From Cnuella takakiae (lineage in GTDB: Bacteria > Bacteroidota > Bacteroidia > Chitinophagales > Chitinophagaceae), in the NCBI RefSeq assembly GCF_001953305.1, contig NZ_MTFE01000010.1:606405-645074 (forward strand): 38,670 nucleotides of DNA, given 5' to 3'. The position numbers were made by a program, and so were the translations under genes. The notes under the pieces are model-generated. The model saw only the letters and a list, made by a program, of their open reading frames with translations, searched no databases and was not told where the DNA came from. This document shows positions 15,644-24,921 of this stretch, one piece after another; within the stretch, counting starts at the first letter, position 1; each line of letters starts with the position of its first letter.

Positions 15644-16225
15644 ATGAAGACCGGCTTGTACTTTGGTTCTTTTAACCCGATCCATATTGGCCACCTCATC
15701 ATTGCCAGCCATGTGCTGAATGAAACGGACCTGGATGAGGTATGGTTTATGGTTTCCCCGCAAAACCCGTTTAAACCTTCTGCAACCCTGCTTAATGAAT
15801 ATGATAGGTTGCACCTGGTGCGCAAAGCTGTAGAAGGCGATATACGCATGAAGGCTTCCGATGCGGAGTTCTCTTTACCCAAACCTTCTTATACGGCTAC
15901 AACCCTGGCCTTCCTTTCTGATAAATATCCCAGCCGGGAATTTGCCATTATTATGGGCGGTGATTCTTTTCAGAACCTCCCCAAGTGGCATAACTATACG
16001 GCCATTACCCAGCATTATCCTATTTACGTGTACAACAGGCCGGGATTCGAACTGAAACCTATTACCAGTGCAAACGTACGGGTGCTGGATGCGCCCTTGC
16101 TCGATATTTCAGCTACGCATATCCGCACCCTTATTCTGGAAGGAAAATCTATCCGCTACCTGGTACCTCCAGCCATTGAAGGGGAATTGACCACCAATCG
16201 CTTTTACCGCACTCAAAAGAAATAA
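15644..16225 (+). CDS. nadD: Nicotinate-nucleotide adenylyltransferase
   Basis: A 193-residue enzyme that joins nicotinate mononucleotide and ATP to form deamido-NAD. The nucleotidyltransferase motif is [11 protein letters not shown] (residues 8-18); the second motif ISATHIR fits the family SxTxxR. The substrate-binding MVSPQNPFK and IIMGGDSF segments are present. Length is normal. It follows feoA by 6 bp and its last 13 bp overlap the convergent chrA 3' end. Confidence 0.93.
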   Translation: MKTGLYFGSFNPIHIGHLIIASHVLNETDLDEVWFMVSPQNPFKPSATLLNEYDRLHLVRKAVEGDIRMKASDAEFSLPKPSYTATTLAFLSDKYPSREFAIIMGGDSFQNLPKWHNYTAITQHYPIYVYNRPGFELKPITSANVRVLDAPLLDISATHIRTLILEGKSIRYLVPPAIEGELTTNRFYRTQKK

Positions 16226-17454
16226 CCCAGCAGCAGGCAGACAGCCACGATAAAAGGAGAGGCCAGCTGGGTGTATTTGAGGGTTAGAAATGTTGCCAGT
16301 ATAATGACCACGTTTAACACGCTGGTCATTTTTGCTTCTACAAGGGAAATGTCTTTCATGATATATAGGGTAGAAGCGATCATGATCCCTACTACAGCAG
16401 CATTAATTCCTTCCAAGGAGCGGTAGATTACTGCGTAACGCTTCAGGTTGTTCCATACCGGGAAGAAGAACAGCACCAGTAAGGCACTGGGTAAGAAGAT
16501 AGCTACCGAGCCAATTACACAACCAATTACCTGCATCTCCGGGCCCATGTCTTTCAATGCCATGCCGCCGGTAAAGGATGCAATGGCAAACACTGGCCCG
16601 GGTATGGCCCTTACCATACCCATACCCGTGGTCATGTCTTCCTTATCAATACGAATGGCATTGGGGTTTTTTACCTGTACGGCTTCGGGGCGCACCGAGA
16701 ACTGCTCGTACATGAGTGGCATCAGCACATGACCACCGCCAAAAACCAGGCTGCCCATCCTGTACACATTCTCGAACAGGTTGATTGGCTTACGATTAGG
16801 CCAGTTATTCACACGGGCTACTTCACTGGTTGCGCCGGCCAGGAGGAATAAGAACCCAAAAAGCCAGAGATTGCCCCATTTCACCCTTTGGTGCTTTACT
16901 TCCTGCTGTGGAATGCGTTTTTGGCTGAGGTTGGTTATAAATCCGCTCACCACAATGAGCGCCGGAAATATCCAGGGCGACCGGAAGAACACATAAGTGG
17001 CAAAGCTGCCCAGGATCATAATCACCCAGGTAATGGTATTCCGGATGGACACTTTGAAAGCAGCCGCTGCTCCATAGGCAAGAAAACCAACCGCCATACT
17101 GGGAATAAACTTAAAAATATCGGAGTGCAGGGAGCGCTGGTCGATGTACCGCAGCAAGAAGGAAAAGGCACCCATCAGGGCACATGCCGGGAAAAGCCAG
17201 ATGATCAGCGTGATAATGGCCAGGGGCAGACCGCCTCTTTTATATCCGATCAGGGTAAGGGTTTGGGTGGAAGATGCACCGGGCAAAAGATTGCAAAAGG
17301 CATTGTACTCCAGCAATTCTTCTTCGGTAACATAGGGCGTGCGCTGCACAAAGTTTTTCAGCATCATGGCCAGGTGGGCCTGAGGACCGCCAAAGGCGGT
17401 AAGGCTATAAAGCAGTACATTTTTCAGGAACGGAACATGCCGGAGCAAACGCAT
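16213..17454 (-). CDS. chrA: ChrA-type chromate/anion transporter
   Basis: A 413-residue membrane protein of the CHR family, known for chromate efflux; many members have unknown native substrates. It holds two similar halves with the signatures [11 protein letters not shown] / [15 protein letters not shown] and [11 protein letters not shown] / [16 protein letters not shown] start it at the ATG 17454-17452 ([20 protein letters not shown]), because the upstream extension is hydrophilic and unrelated. Its 3' end overlaps nadD by 13 bp. The gene diverges from the M20 peptidase, 80 bp away. Confidence 0.85.
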   Translation of the reverse strand: MRLLRHVPFLKNVLLYSLTAFGGPQAHLAMMLKNFVQRTPYVTEEELLEYNAFCNLLPGASSTQTLTLIGYKRGGLPLAIITLIIWLFPACALMGAFSFLLRYIDQRSLHSDIFKFIPSMAVGFLAYGAAAAFKVSIRNTITWVIMILGSFATYVFFRSPWIFPALIVVSGFITNLSQKRIPQQEVKHQRVKWGNLWLFGFLFLLAGATSEVARVNNWPNRKPINLFENVYRMGSLVFGGGHVLMPLMYEQFSVRPEAVQVKNPNAIRIDKEDMTTGMGMVRAIPGPVFAIASFTGGMALKDMGPEMQVIGCVIGSVAIFLPSALLVLFFFPVWNNLKRYAVIYRSLEGINAAVVGIMIASTLYIMKDISLVEAKMTSVLNVVIILATFLTLKYTQLASPFIVAVCLLLGYFF

Positions 17455-17490
17455 AGGGGCTAAAATAGAAAAAAGGAAAAAGCAAAGCCC

Positions 17491-17519
17491 TTGATTCTGA
17501 ACAGCCGGGTTTAAATTGT
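17491..17519 (+). promoter_or_regulatory. Possible promoter of the M20 amidohydrolase gene
   Basis: TTG (17491-17493), an 18-nt spacer, then TAAATTGT (7 of 8 positions like TAnnTTTG), 15 nt before the ATG at 17535. Confidence 0.3.
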
Positions 17520-17534
17520 TGGCAAAACCGAAGC

Positions 17535-18842
17535 ATGAAGAAAAACCTACTCCCCCTGATTGCCGGAAGTCTGCTGTGTTTGTCCGATGTAGCGGCACAG
17601 CAGGCACCGGCTCCCGATCCCGCCCTTGTAAAAGAGGTGGCCGCCATTGCGCCCAAGTGTATTGCCTGGCGCCGACAGATCCACCAGAACCCCGAGCTTT
17701 CCAACCGTGAATTCAATACCGCCAAGCTGGTAGCTGCCCACCTGCGCTCTTTAGGCATAGAAGTAAAAGAAGGTGTGGCCCATATCGGTGTGGTAGGTAT
17801 CTTAAAAGGAAGCAAGCCCGGCCCGGTGATTGGCTTGCGTGCCGATATGGATGCCCTGCCTGTTACCGAAGACAACGCACTGGCTTTTGCTTCCAAGACA
17901 AAGGCCCAGTACAACGGGCAGGAAGTAGGAGTGATGCATGCCTGTGGACACGATACCCACGTAGCCATGCTGATGAGTGCTGCTGAGATCCTGAGCCGTC
18001 ATAAATCGGAGCTGGCCGGAACGGTAAAGTTTGTATTTCAACCCGCCGAAGAAGGTCCGCCGGCAGGAGAGCAGGGAGGCGCCCTGCTGATGATCAAGGA
18101 AGGCGTGATGGATAACCCCAAGGTAGACGTGATGTTTGGTATGCACATCAGTGCACAGGCGCCGGTAGGGCAGATCCGTTACCGCGCCAAAGGCATGATG
18201 GCCGCTGCCGACTGGTTCGATATCCGGATCAAGGGCAAGCAGGTACACGGCGCACAGCCATGGCTCGGAATCGACCCTGTTATTGTTGGCGCCCAGATCA
18301 TCAACGGGCTGCAGGCCATTGTGAGCCGCCAGATGGAACTGACCAAGAATGCGGTGGTAATTTCCACTACCATCTTCAAAGGCGGGGTGCGGGAAAATAT
18401 CATCCCCGAAGAAGCGCAGCTGGCTGGAACCATCCGCACACTGGATACAGCCATGCGCAGCGACATCAAACGCCGTATCACCGTTACGGCGCAAAACATT
18501 GCCGAGGCATCCGGCGCAACCGCCACCGTGAACTTTGACGCCAAAACATCCATTGTGTACAACGACCCGGAACTGCTGCGCAAGATGATGCCATCGCTGA
18601 TGAAGGCTGCCAATGGCAATGTGGTGGAAATGGATGCCGTTACCGGTGCCGAGGATTATTCCTTCTTTGCCGAAAAAGTGCCTTCCGTCTTCCTGTACCT
18701 GGGCGGCAGGCCGCTCAATATTGCTGAAAAGGAATCGGCGCCGCACCACACACCTAAATTCTATGTGGATGAAGCAGGTATGCAAACCGGTGTGCTCACC
18801 TTTTGCCAGCTGGTGATGGATTATGGGAAGCTGAAGCACTAA
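17535..18842 (+). CDS. Exported M20-family amidohydrolase / metallopeptidase
   Basis: A 435-residue protein with a cleavable signal ([23 protein letters not shown]), so probably periplasmic. It belongs to the M20D (hippurate hydrolase / IAA-amino-acid hydrolase) group, which cuts N-acyl amino acids. Signatures: [25 protein letters not shown], the metal-binding [19 protein letters not shown] with the catalytic Glu, and the C-terminal [10 protein letters not shown] His. The two-metal site looks complete. The dimerisation domain lies in the middle. The substrate cannot be told from sequence. Confidence 0.85.
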   Translation: MKKNLLPLIAGSLLCLSDVAAQQAPAPDPALVKEVAAIAPKCIAWRRQIHQNPELSNREFNTAKLVAAHLRSLGIEVKEGVAHIGVVGILKGSKPGPVIGLRADMDALPVTEDNALAFASKTKAQYNGQEVGVMHACGHDTHVAMLMSAAEILSRHKSELAGTVKFVFQPAEEGPPAGEQGGALLMIKEGVMDNPKVDVMFGMHISAQAPVGQIRYRAKGMMAAADWFDIRIKGKQVHGAQPWLGIDPVIVGAQIINGLQAIVSRQMELTKNAVVISTTIFKGGVRENIIPEEAQLAGTIRTLDTAMRSDIKRRITVTAQNIAEASGATATVNFDAKTSIVYNDPELLRKMMPSLMKAANGNVVEMDAVTGAEDYSFFAEKVPSVFLYLGGRPLNIAEKESAPHHTPKFYVDEAGMQTGVLTFCQLVMDYGKLKH

Positions 18843-18850
18843 GGTTTTGA

Positions 18851-18920
18851 TGGGAACACGGATGGAACAGATCAAACGGATTAGAACGGATCCGTTTCAT
18901 CCGTTCAATCCGCGTTCCTA
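18851..18920. repeat. Imperfect palindrome built from CGGAT units
   Basis: The left arm (GGGAACACGGATGGAACAGA, then TCAAACGG) and the right arm (CCGTTTCATCCGTTCAATCC, then GCGTTCC) are close reverse complements around ATTAGAACGGAT. It lies between the amidohydrolase and serine-hydrolase genes. The CGGATnnAACGGAT unit is a widespread low-complexity repeat type in Bacteroidota intergenic DNA. Confidence 0.7.
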
Positions 18921-18926
18921 TTTCAA

Positions 18927-19847
18927 GTGATTAAATATTCAAAATTGAAAAGACTGCTCCTTTTTGCACTCCTCCTTTGCTTTACTACATCCTTCGCCCA
19001 AAAGCAGGACAAAAAGCTTATGCATAAAATCGTAGCACTGGCACAAGGGTTCAACGGGTCCATAGGCATTTATGTAAAAGACCTGCGCAGCGGCAAAACC
19101 GTTTCCCTGAATGCAGATACCATCTTTCCTACCGCCAGCATTGTAAAAATCCCGCTTGCCGTAGGCATCATGGATAAAATTGGAAAAGGGGAGTTGTCGT
19201 ACCACCAGGAGCTGGTGTACAACGATACCATCCTGTATCCCGGCGTGGATATCCTGGGATCGTACAAGAATGGCGAGAAGGTAGAACTGAGCAAGGTGCT
19301 GATGTTGATGCTGACCACCAGCGACAATACCGCCAGCCTGTGGCTGCAGCAAATGGCGGGTACCGGCACAAGGGTCAATACGCTGATGGACAGCCTGGGC
19401 TTTCCGGAACTGAAGGTAAACAGCCGCACACCCGGCAGGGAAGCTACTCGTGCTGTGTACGGCTGGGGGCAGATGACCCCTCGTGCGATGGCCAGCTTAC
19501 TGGAAAATATATACCGCCGCCAATTACTCTCCCAAGCCGCTTCTGACCGCCTTCTGCGGTCTTTAAACCGAAATTACTGGGATGGTGAGGCACTTTCACA
19601 GATACCGCCCTACGCGGCTTTATTTAGCAAAAACGGGGCAGTAGATGCTTCGCGCAGCGAGGTCGTTTTGGTGCGGGGCCGCAAATCGGAATACCTGTTT
19701 TGTATCGCTACCAAAAACAATAAAGACCAAAGCTGGGAAAGGGGCAACGAGGCCTGGGTGCTTACCCGCAAACTCTCGGCAATGCTTTGGGATCATTTTG
19801 AAAGGGATGGCTGGAAACCTGCAGTGGGAGCGGAGATGTATGAGTGA
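18927..19847 (+). CDS. Class A beta-lactamase-fold serine hydrolase, exported
   Basis: A 306-residue protein with an N-terminal signal sequence ending at about Ala24. The active-site SxxK is TASIVKIP (Ser71, Lys74), and the second motif is TSDN (Ser132-Asp133-Asn134). The third motif is SKNG (Lys235-Asn236-Gly237) instead of the usual KTG/KSG. A possible Glu166 equivalent is Glu172 in TPGREATR. It is a divergent relative of beta-lactamases; with KNG instead of KTG, resistance is uncertain and it may be a D,D-peptidase or esterase. The start is a GTG at 18927 (or TTG at 18945); the first ATG would lose the signal peptide. Confidence 0.75.
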   Translation: MIKYSKLKRLLLFALLLCFTTSFAQKQDKKLMHKIVALAQGFNGSIGIYVKDLRSGKTVSLNADTIFPTASIVKIPLAVGIMDKIGKGELSYHQELVYNDTILYPGVDILGSYKNGEKVELSKVLMLMLTTSDNTASLWLQQMAGTGTRVNTLMDSLGFPELKVNSRTPGREATRAVYGWGQMTPRAMASLLENIYRRQLLSQAASDRLLRSLNRNYWDGEALSQIPPYAALFSKNGAVDASRSEVVLVRGRKSEYLFCIATKNNKDQSWERGNEAWVLTRKLSAMLWDHFERDGWKPAVGAEMYE

Positions 19848-19889
19848 TGAGTAATGAGTGAGGAGTGATGAATGATGAGTAATGAGTGA
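19845..19889. repeat. Degenerate ATGAGTnATGAGTG direct repeats
   Basis: Successive ATGAGT/GTGATG words (GAGTGATGAGTAATGAGTGA, then GGAGTGATGAATGATGAGTA). The first units overlap the end of the serine hydrolase gene. Similar TCATCACTCA words occur inverted at about 2096-2130. Confidence 0.75.
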
Positions 19890-19921
19890 AGCCGAACAAC
19901 TTTCAGGACAACGAATCCTAG

Positions 19922-19985
19922 CCCACGGTTGAAACCGTGGGACAACAACAAAATATGAATCGATTAAAACCGTTTCAACGGTTTT
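19922..19985. repeat. REP-like two-palindrome module, copy 1
   Basis: Palindrome P1 CCCACGGTTGAAACCGTGGG (19922-19941), a 24-nt spacer, then P2 AAAACCGTTTCAACGGTTTT (19966-19985). The same two palindromes, in the same order and with a 25-nt spacer, recur at 30159-30221. The spacers differ. No REP-associated transposase gene is in this window. Confidence 0.9.
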
Positions 19986-20040
19986 CCAGCGTCCTTGCTG
20001 CTGGTTTATCAAACAGATTAATACAAAGCCCACGAACATA

Positions 20041-20072
20041 AAAAAGGTGCACCCTTATAAGTGCACCTTTTT
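20041..20072 (-). terminator. feoB terminator
   Basis: AAAAAGGTGCAC pairs with GTGCACCTTTTT around CCTTATAA; T-rich on both sides, so it also works for the plus strand. Confidence 0.85.
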
Positions 20073-20128
20073 TGTATAAACTATTGCTGTGAAACTCCCT
20101 GCCGTTGTGTCTCCGTAGTTCAAAAACT

Positions 20129-22249
20129 TTACACAAACAACTGGTAAGCAATCCAGCTCATACCATAGGCCAGCGCCGTCATATAAGCCAGCTGAATGGC
20201 GGGCCATTTCCAGCTGCGGGTTTCGCGTTTGGTGATGGCAAGCGTGCTCATACACTGCATGGCAAACACGTAGAAGATCATCAGCGACAAACCGGTGGCC
20301 AAGGTAAATACCGGTGTACCGTCGGGGCGAACGGCGGCCCGCATCTTGTCGCGAAGCAGGGTCGCCTCTTTATCGTCCTCACCCACACTGTACAGGGTAG
20401 CCATGGTACCTACAAATACCTCCCGGGCAGCAAATGAGGTGATCAGCGAAATGCCGATCTTCCAGTCGTAGCCCAGCGGGCGAATGGCGGGCTCGATGCT
20501 TTTACCCAGGATACCGGCATAACTGTTTTCCAGTTTGGCGGTGCTGTATTCTGTTTCCAGTTGTGCGGCAGGTTTCAGGTTTTCCACTTTGGCCTGTGCA
20601 TACCTAGCTTCCACATCCTCCATCCTTTTACCCGGTCCAAAAGAGCTGAGGAACCACAGCACCAGGCTGATGATCATGATGATCTTGCCGGCATCGGTTA
20701 CAAAGATGCGGGCCTTGCTACCCATGGTATGCAACACATTGCTCCAGCGGGGCGCCCGGTAAATGGGCAGTTCAAGGATAAAAAAGCTTTTTTCCTTAAT
20801 ATGAATAAACCATTTGGCGATATAGGACACGATGAGGGCTACTACCAAGCCCAGCAGGTACAAACCCATCATCACCAAACCCTGTATGCTGATCACACCC
20901 AACAGGTGGTTGTTGGGAATCACCAATCCAATCAATACGGCATATACCGGCAGGCGTGCCGAGCAGCTCATCAAAGGCGTTATTAATATGGTAAGCAGGC
21001 GTTCCTTCCGGTTTTCGATGCTGCGGGCACTCATGATGGCCGGAACAGCACAGGCAAAGCCCGAAATCAACGGCATCACACTCTTACCGTTCAGGCCCAC
21101 GCTCCGCATCAGCCGGTCGGTAAGGAAGGATATGCGGGCCATATAGCCGGTATCTTCCAGCAGCGAGATCAGTCCAAACAGGATCATGATCTGCGGCACA
21201 AACACCACGATACCGCCGATACCGGCCAGCAGGCCGTTTACCAGCAGGTCGCTCCACCAGGCTTCAGGTAAAACAGAAGATACCCAGGCCGAAAGCGTAG
21301 AGAACCCGGCATCGATCCAGTCCATGGGGTACTGGGCCAGCAGGAACACGCTTTGAAACAGGAGGAACAGCACGCCCAGCAAAATCAGGTAGCCCCAGCG
21401 GCGGTGGAGCAGCACATTGTCGAGCTTATCGGTAAACAAGGTTTGTTCCAGCGGGTCGGGCTCGTGTACCGACACCTGCATGATGTGTTTGATGCGGCCG
21501 TAACGCTCCAGGATTTCCGTAGCCTGTGTTTTGGTGGGATTGAAGGCGTTTGCCTTTTCGATGTTTTCGATCCTATCCTGCGTAGCCGTATCAAACTCAA
21601 AACCCTCGTGGTTGATCAGCAGGTGCAAAGCGCTGTAATCTGAAGTGCCGGGAAGCATACCCTTTAAACCCGCAATCGCCTCGGGAGCTAGTGCCCGGTT
21701 GTTGATAAAGTCGCGTACAGGCACCTTGTACTTACCACTAACGGTGTCTTCAATAGCGCGCTTCAGCTCCTTCAGGCCTTTTTCCTTGCGAGGATTCACG
21801 GCTACCACGGCCACACCCAGTTCCCGCTCCAGCTCGGCAATATTGATGGTGATGCCTTTCTTCTTGGCCAGGTCGGCCATGGTAAGGGCAATGACCACCG
21901 GCTTTTTCAGGTCGATGATCTGGGTACAGAACAGCAGGTTGCGCTTCAGGTTGCTGGCGTCAATCACAATGACATAGGCATCGGCCTTCACATCGCTGTC
22001 CTGCTCCAGCAGCACGCGGTAGCTCACCCATTCGTCGAGGCGCTTAGGGTAAAGGCTATAAGTGCCCGGCAGGTCAATGATATTAATGGTCTGTCCACCA
22101 TCCAGGTTTGCAAAGCCGGTTTTCTTGTCCACGGTAACACCGGGAAAGTTGCCTACTTTCTGGTTGAGGCCGGTAAGGCAGTTGAACAGCGAGCTCTTGC
22201 CACTGTTGGGGTTGCCTACGAGTGCGATATTGAGGGGAGTATTTGCCAC
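20129..22249 (-). CDS. feoB: Ferrous iron transport protein FeoB
   Basis: A 706-residue inner-membrane iron(II) permease. The cytosolic G domain has G1 GNPNSGKSS (residues 12-20), G2 NFPGVTVDKK and G3 DLPGTYSLYP. About nine transmembrane segments follow, with Gate motifs such as GFACAVPAIMSAR and SCSARLPVYAVL, whose cysteine is conserved in FeoB pores. I place the start at GTG 22249-22247 (VANTPLNIALVGNPN); the upstream open frame is repeat-derived DNA with no FeoB homology. A TAATTTTG box ends 9 nt before this GTG. The partner FeoA is 4.5 kb away in a different operon. Confidence 0.92.
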   Translation of the reverse strand: MANTPLNIALVGNPNSGKSSLFNCLTGLNQKVGNFPGVTVDKKTGFANLDGGQTINIIDLPGTYSLYPKRLDEWVSYRVLLEQDSDVKADAYVIVIDASNLKRNLLFCTQIIDLKKPVVIALTMADLAKKKGITINIAELERELGVAVVAVNPRKEKGLKELKRAIEDTVSGKYKVPVRDFINNRALAPEAIAGLKGMLPGTSDYSALHLLINHEGFEFDTATQDRIENIEKANAFNPTKTQATEILERYGRIKHIMQVSVHEPDPLEQTLFTDKLDNVLLHRRWGYLILLGVLFLLFQSVFLLAQYPMDWIDAGFSTLSAWVSSVLPEAWWSDLLVNGLLAGIGGIVVFVPQIMILFGLISLLEDTGYMARISFLTDRLMRSVGLNGKSVMPLISGFACAVPAIMSARSIENRKERLLTILITPLMSCSARLPVYAVLIGLVIPNNHLLGVISIQGLVMMGLYLLGLVVALIVSYIAKWFIHIKEKSFFILELPIYRAPRWSNVLHTMGSKARIFVTDAGKIIMIISLVLWFLSSFGPGKRMEDVEARYAQAKVENLKPAAQLETEYSTAKLENSYAGILGKSIEPAIRPLGYDWKIGISLITSFAAREVFVGTMATLYSVGEDDKEATLLRDKMRAAVRPDGTPVFTLATGLSLMIFYVFAMQCMSTLAITKRETRSWKWPAIQLAYMTALAYGMSWIAYQLFV

Positions 22250-22258
22250 GTGAGGCCG

Positions 22259-22266
22259 CAAAATTA
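22259..22266 (-). promoter_or_regulatory. -7 box for feoB
   Basis: Minus strand TAATTTTG, 9 nt upstream of the GTG start, again implying a very short leader. Confidence 0.45.
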
Positions 22267-22325
22267 GGTTAGTTAACGGCCGTGCTTTTACGAAATCGGA
22301 AGTTTTGCAAAAGTTTTCGCCTATT

Positions 22326-22412
22326 AACCTATAAGGTTTTAAAAACCTTACAGGTTTCCGCCCTTTGCCGTGCAAACAAACCTTAGTGATTTTTAGAAAC
22401 CTGCAAGGTTTA
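22326..22412. repeat. AACCTnnAAGGTTT palindromic repeats upstream of feoB
   Basis: An inverted pair at 22326-22357 (AACCTATAAGGTTTT / AAAACCTTACAGGTTT) plus a third arm GAAACCTGCAAGGTTT at 22397-22412. They fill the gap between the divergent feoB and M28 peptidase genes. A further member is at 25402-25434. Confidence 0.8.
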
Positions 22413-22451
22413 ACCCTGCTTCTGGCACATTCTTTTCCATAACCTCAACGG

Positions 22452-22480
22452 TTGTTGCAACCCTTGCGCACCTACCTTTG
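22452..22480 (+). promoter_or_regulatory. Promoter of the M28 peptidase gene
   Basis: TTG (22452-22454), 18-nt spacer, TACCTTTG (22473-22480), followed 26 nt later by the ATG. Confidence 0.6.
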
Positions 22481-22506
22481 TTCCCAACCTTGGAAAGAAT
22501 ATCGCG

Positions 22507-24162
22507 ATGCGAAAACCACTCTTGCTTTGCTGCCTTTTGTACACCCTTGCTGCACCGGCACAAAAAATTAAAAAAGAAGACCGGCAGTTGCTCGACAACC
22601 TGAAAAAGCACGTGAGCATACTGGCCGCCGACTCGCTGCAGGGACGTCGTACCGGTACTGCAGGAGAGGCCAGCGCCGCCCGTTACCTATACGATGCATT
22701 TAAAAACGCCGGCCTGGAACCCAAAGGCACCATACAATACCTGCAGCCTTTCGAAGTGTACGAAGGCAAACAGGTAAACCGCCCCACCCATCTTTCCGTT
22801 GAAGGCAAGCAGCTCCAGCTGGGTAAAGAATACTATCCCCTGGCATTCAGCGCCAACGGCAGTGTGCAGGCCATGCCTTCCATGTCGCTCCACGAGTCGG
22901 ACATGCCCTGGTTTGTGGACCTGAAAGAAACTTTGGAAAAAAACAGCAACAATCCGCACTACGACCTGGAAGCTTTTGTACGCAACAAAGCCAAAGAGGT
23001 AAAACAAAAGGGCGGTACGGCTTTGCTGGTGTACAACAGCACCGGCACAGGTGAGGACCTGCGCTTCAATGCCGGCGACCGCAGCGACCTGGCGCCCATA
23101 CCGGTAATTTACCTGACCCCTGATGCGGTGAAGAAATATTTCAACGATCCTTCGGCAACCCTCGACATCAGCCTGCGTACCGACCTGGGGGCAAAAAACC
23201 GCACCGGTACCAACGTGGTTGGCTTTATCAACAACAATGCGCCCACCACCGTAGTGCTGGGTGCCCACTACGATCACCTAGGAATGGGAGAGGACGGCAA
23301 TTCGCTCCAGCCCAACGCCAGCCAGATCCACAATGGCGCCGACGATAACGCCAGCGGCACCGCAGCCCTGGTGGAACTGGCGCGTCTGCTGAAGACTTCA
23401 GGACCTAAAAAGCACAACTACCTTTTTATTGCTTTCTCAGGCGAGGAACTAGGCTTGTATGGCTCCAAGTACTTTGTGGACCATCCTACTATCAACCTGA
23501 ACTCGGTGGCCTACATGATCAATATGGATATGGTGGGCAGGCTTAGTGCACAAAGTCCTACACTCACCATTGGCGGTTACGGTACCACGCCGGTATGGGC
23601 CAACCTGCTCAACACCACCGGAAAAAGGGGCATTTACCGCGAAGGTTTCCAGTACCGGATCGACAGCAGCGGCACCGGGCCAAGTGACCATACTTCTTTT
23701 TACCGCAAAAACATACCGGTGCTGTTTTACTTCACCGGCCTGCATACCGACTACCACAAACCCAGCGACGATGCTGACAAGATCAACTACGAAGGCATGC
23801 TGCATGTGGTAAAACATATCCAGAGCCTGGTAGCCTTACAGGGGCAGGCGGGTGGCAAGCCTCCATTTACCCCTACCCGCGAGGTGCAGATGGGTACGGC
23901 TACTGCCTTCAAGGTAACCCTGGGCATCATGCCCGATTATACATACAGCGGTAAGGGCGTACGGGTAGATGGGGTGAGTGACAACAGGCCTGCGCAAAAG
24001 GCAGGTATCCGTACCGGTGATATCATCCTGCAGCTGGGTGACCTTGAAGTATCATCGATGGAAAAGTACATGGAGGCCCTGGGACGCTTCAATAAAGGCG
24101 AAAAAACCGTGGTGCTCTATCAGCGCGGCAAAGAGCAGTTGAAAACGCAGGTCGCGTTTTAA
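22507..24162 (+). CDS. Exported M28-family zinc aminopeptidase with PDZ domain
   Basis: A 551-residue protein with a signal peptide (MRKPLLLCCLLYTLAAPAQ). The two-zinc M28 site is visible in LGAHYDHLGMGE, HNGADDNASGTAAL, FSGEELGLYGS, NMDMVGRL and TGLHTDYHKPSDD. A PA (protease-associated) insert lies before it (TALLVYNSTGTG, PVIYLTPDAV). Residues about 475-545 form a PDZ domain (GVRVDGVSDNRPAQKAGIR, then TGDIILQL) that could select or bind C-terminal tails. It is likely periplasmic and trims amino acids from peptides. All zinc ligands appear present. Confidence 0.87.
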   Translation: MRKPLLLCCLLYTLAAPAQKIKKEDRQLLDNLKKHVSILAADSLQGRRTGTAGEASAARYLYDAFKNAGLEPKGTIQYLQPFEVYEGKQVNRPTHLSVEGKQLQLGKEYYPLAFSANGSVQAMPSMSLHESDMPWFVDLKETLEKNSNNPHYDLEAFVRNKAKEVKQKGGTALLVYNSTGTGEDLRFNAGDRSDLAPIPVIYLTPDAVKKYFNDPSATLDISLRTDLGAKNRTGTNVVGFINNNAPTTVVLGAHYDHLGMGEDGNSLQPNASQIHNGADDNASGTAALVELARLLKTSGPKKHNYLFIAFSGEELGLYGSKYFVDHPTINLNSVAYMINMDMVGRLSAQSPTLTIGGYGTTPVWANLLNTTGKRGIYREGFQYRIDSSGTGPSDHTSFYRKNIPVLFYFTGLHTDYHKPSDDADKINYEGMLHVVKHIQSLVALQGQAGGKPPFTPTREVQMGTATAFKVTLGIMPDYTYSGKGVRVDGVSDNRPAQKAGIRTGDIILQLGDLEVSSMEKYMEALGRFNKGEKTVVLYQRGKEQLKTQVAF

Positions 24163-24424
24163 AGGCGGCACCTCAAAATGCAAGGGGAAAAAATATGCTG
24201 CCCAAAAGGTGCTTGGGCAATAACCTTCCGCAGGTTTTCTTACAAAAGCTGGTTTCACAAGCTGTTTCACAGCAAACCTTTCCCAACCTACAAAAGGTTA
24301 ATCATTTTTTAACCTAATGTGAATGTCGTAAGCAGGAGTTGGTAAAAACCTGTACCATGGCGGATTTCCGGTCTTGTGGAAACAAAAAAACATGCGTAAA
24401 GCTGTGATACAGCGGTGGGAAATC

Positions 24425-24432
24425 TACATTTG
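24425..24432 (+). promoter_or_regulatory. -7 box for IPExxxVDY gene
   Basis: TACATTTG, 24 nt before the ATG. Just upstream lies a small palindrome GCTGTGATACAGC (24401-24413). The 294-bp gap before it (24163-24456) has no gene. Confidence 0.45.
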
Positions 24433-24456
24433 TAGCTGTTCCCAAACAAGCCCGCC

Positions 24457-24891
24457 ATGAAATTAGTCCTTGATCCTAAAGAAGTAACCGACTGCTTTTT
24501 TGCAGAAACCAGATTGCTTGGTATCATGGCTCCTGTAAAGGATTACCTGTTTTGCTGGCATTTGAATAATAAGCTGGGAATCGATTTCCGGATCAACAAC
24601 GATATAGAAATTCAACTGACCAAAAAGCAGCGCAACTATTTCTTTGCCGTGTACGAGTTTCCCGAGCATTACACTTCGGTAACCCACTATTTATACAATA
24701 ACCAGTTCGACGGCGAGTACCTCCTGCCCGAATTCAAACACCTCGATTTTATCTGGCTGCTCAAAGGCGATGATGTGGAAGATAAATCCATCAACGAGCT
24801 GGTTAGGTCCATCAAGGATATTCGCGGGGTGCAACTGGTTACGGAGCTTACCACTGAAAAGATCCGCAATAAGGAGCACCTGGTGTTTTAA
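24457..24891 (+). CDS. IPExxxVDY family protein
   Basis: A 144-residue cytosolic protein of a family largely confined to Bacteroidota and of unknown function. Family features are the starts of strands KDYLFCWHLNNKLGIDFR and the C-terminal motif region LLPEFKHLDFIWLLKG, where Pro-Glu and later Asp match the name motif. In other genomes it often sits near housekeeping genes such as lipid or glycolysis enzymes; here it is on its own. I give no function. Confidence 0.75.
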   Translation: MKLVLDPKEVTDCFFAETRLLGIMAPVKDYLFCWHLNNKLGIDFRINNDIEIQLTKKQRNYFFAVYEFPEHYTSVTHYLYNNQFDGEYLLPEFKHLDFIWLLKGDDVEDKSINELVRSIKDIRGVQLVTELTTEKIRNKEHLVF

Positions 24892-24921
24892 CGAGTTAAT
24901 GGGGATGTGGTAATTAGCTAA

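Noticed and set aside
17802-18875. 357-residue minus-strand frame
   Set aside because: Antisense to the M20 amidohydrolase, whose zinc and catalytic motifs are intact.
19922-19985. CRISPR-like repeated palindromes
   Set aside because: Only one repeat pair per site, with 10 kb between copies and no cas genes.
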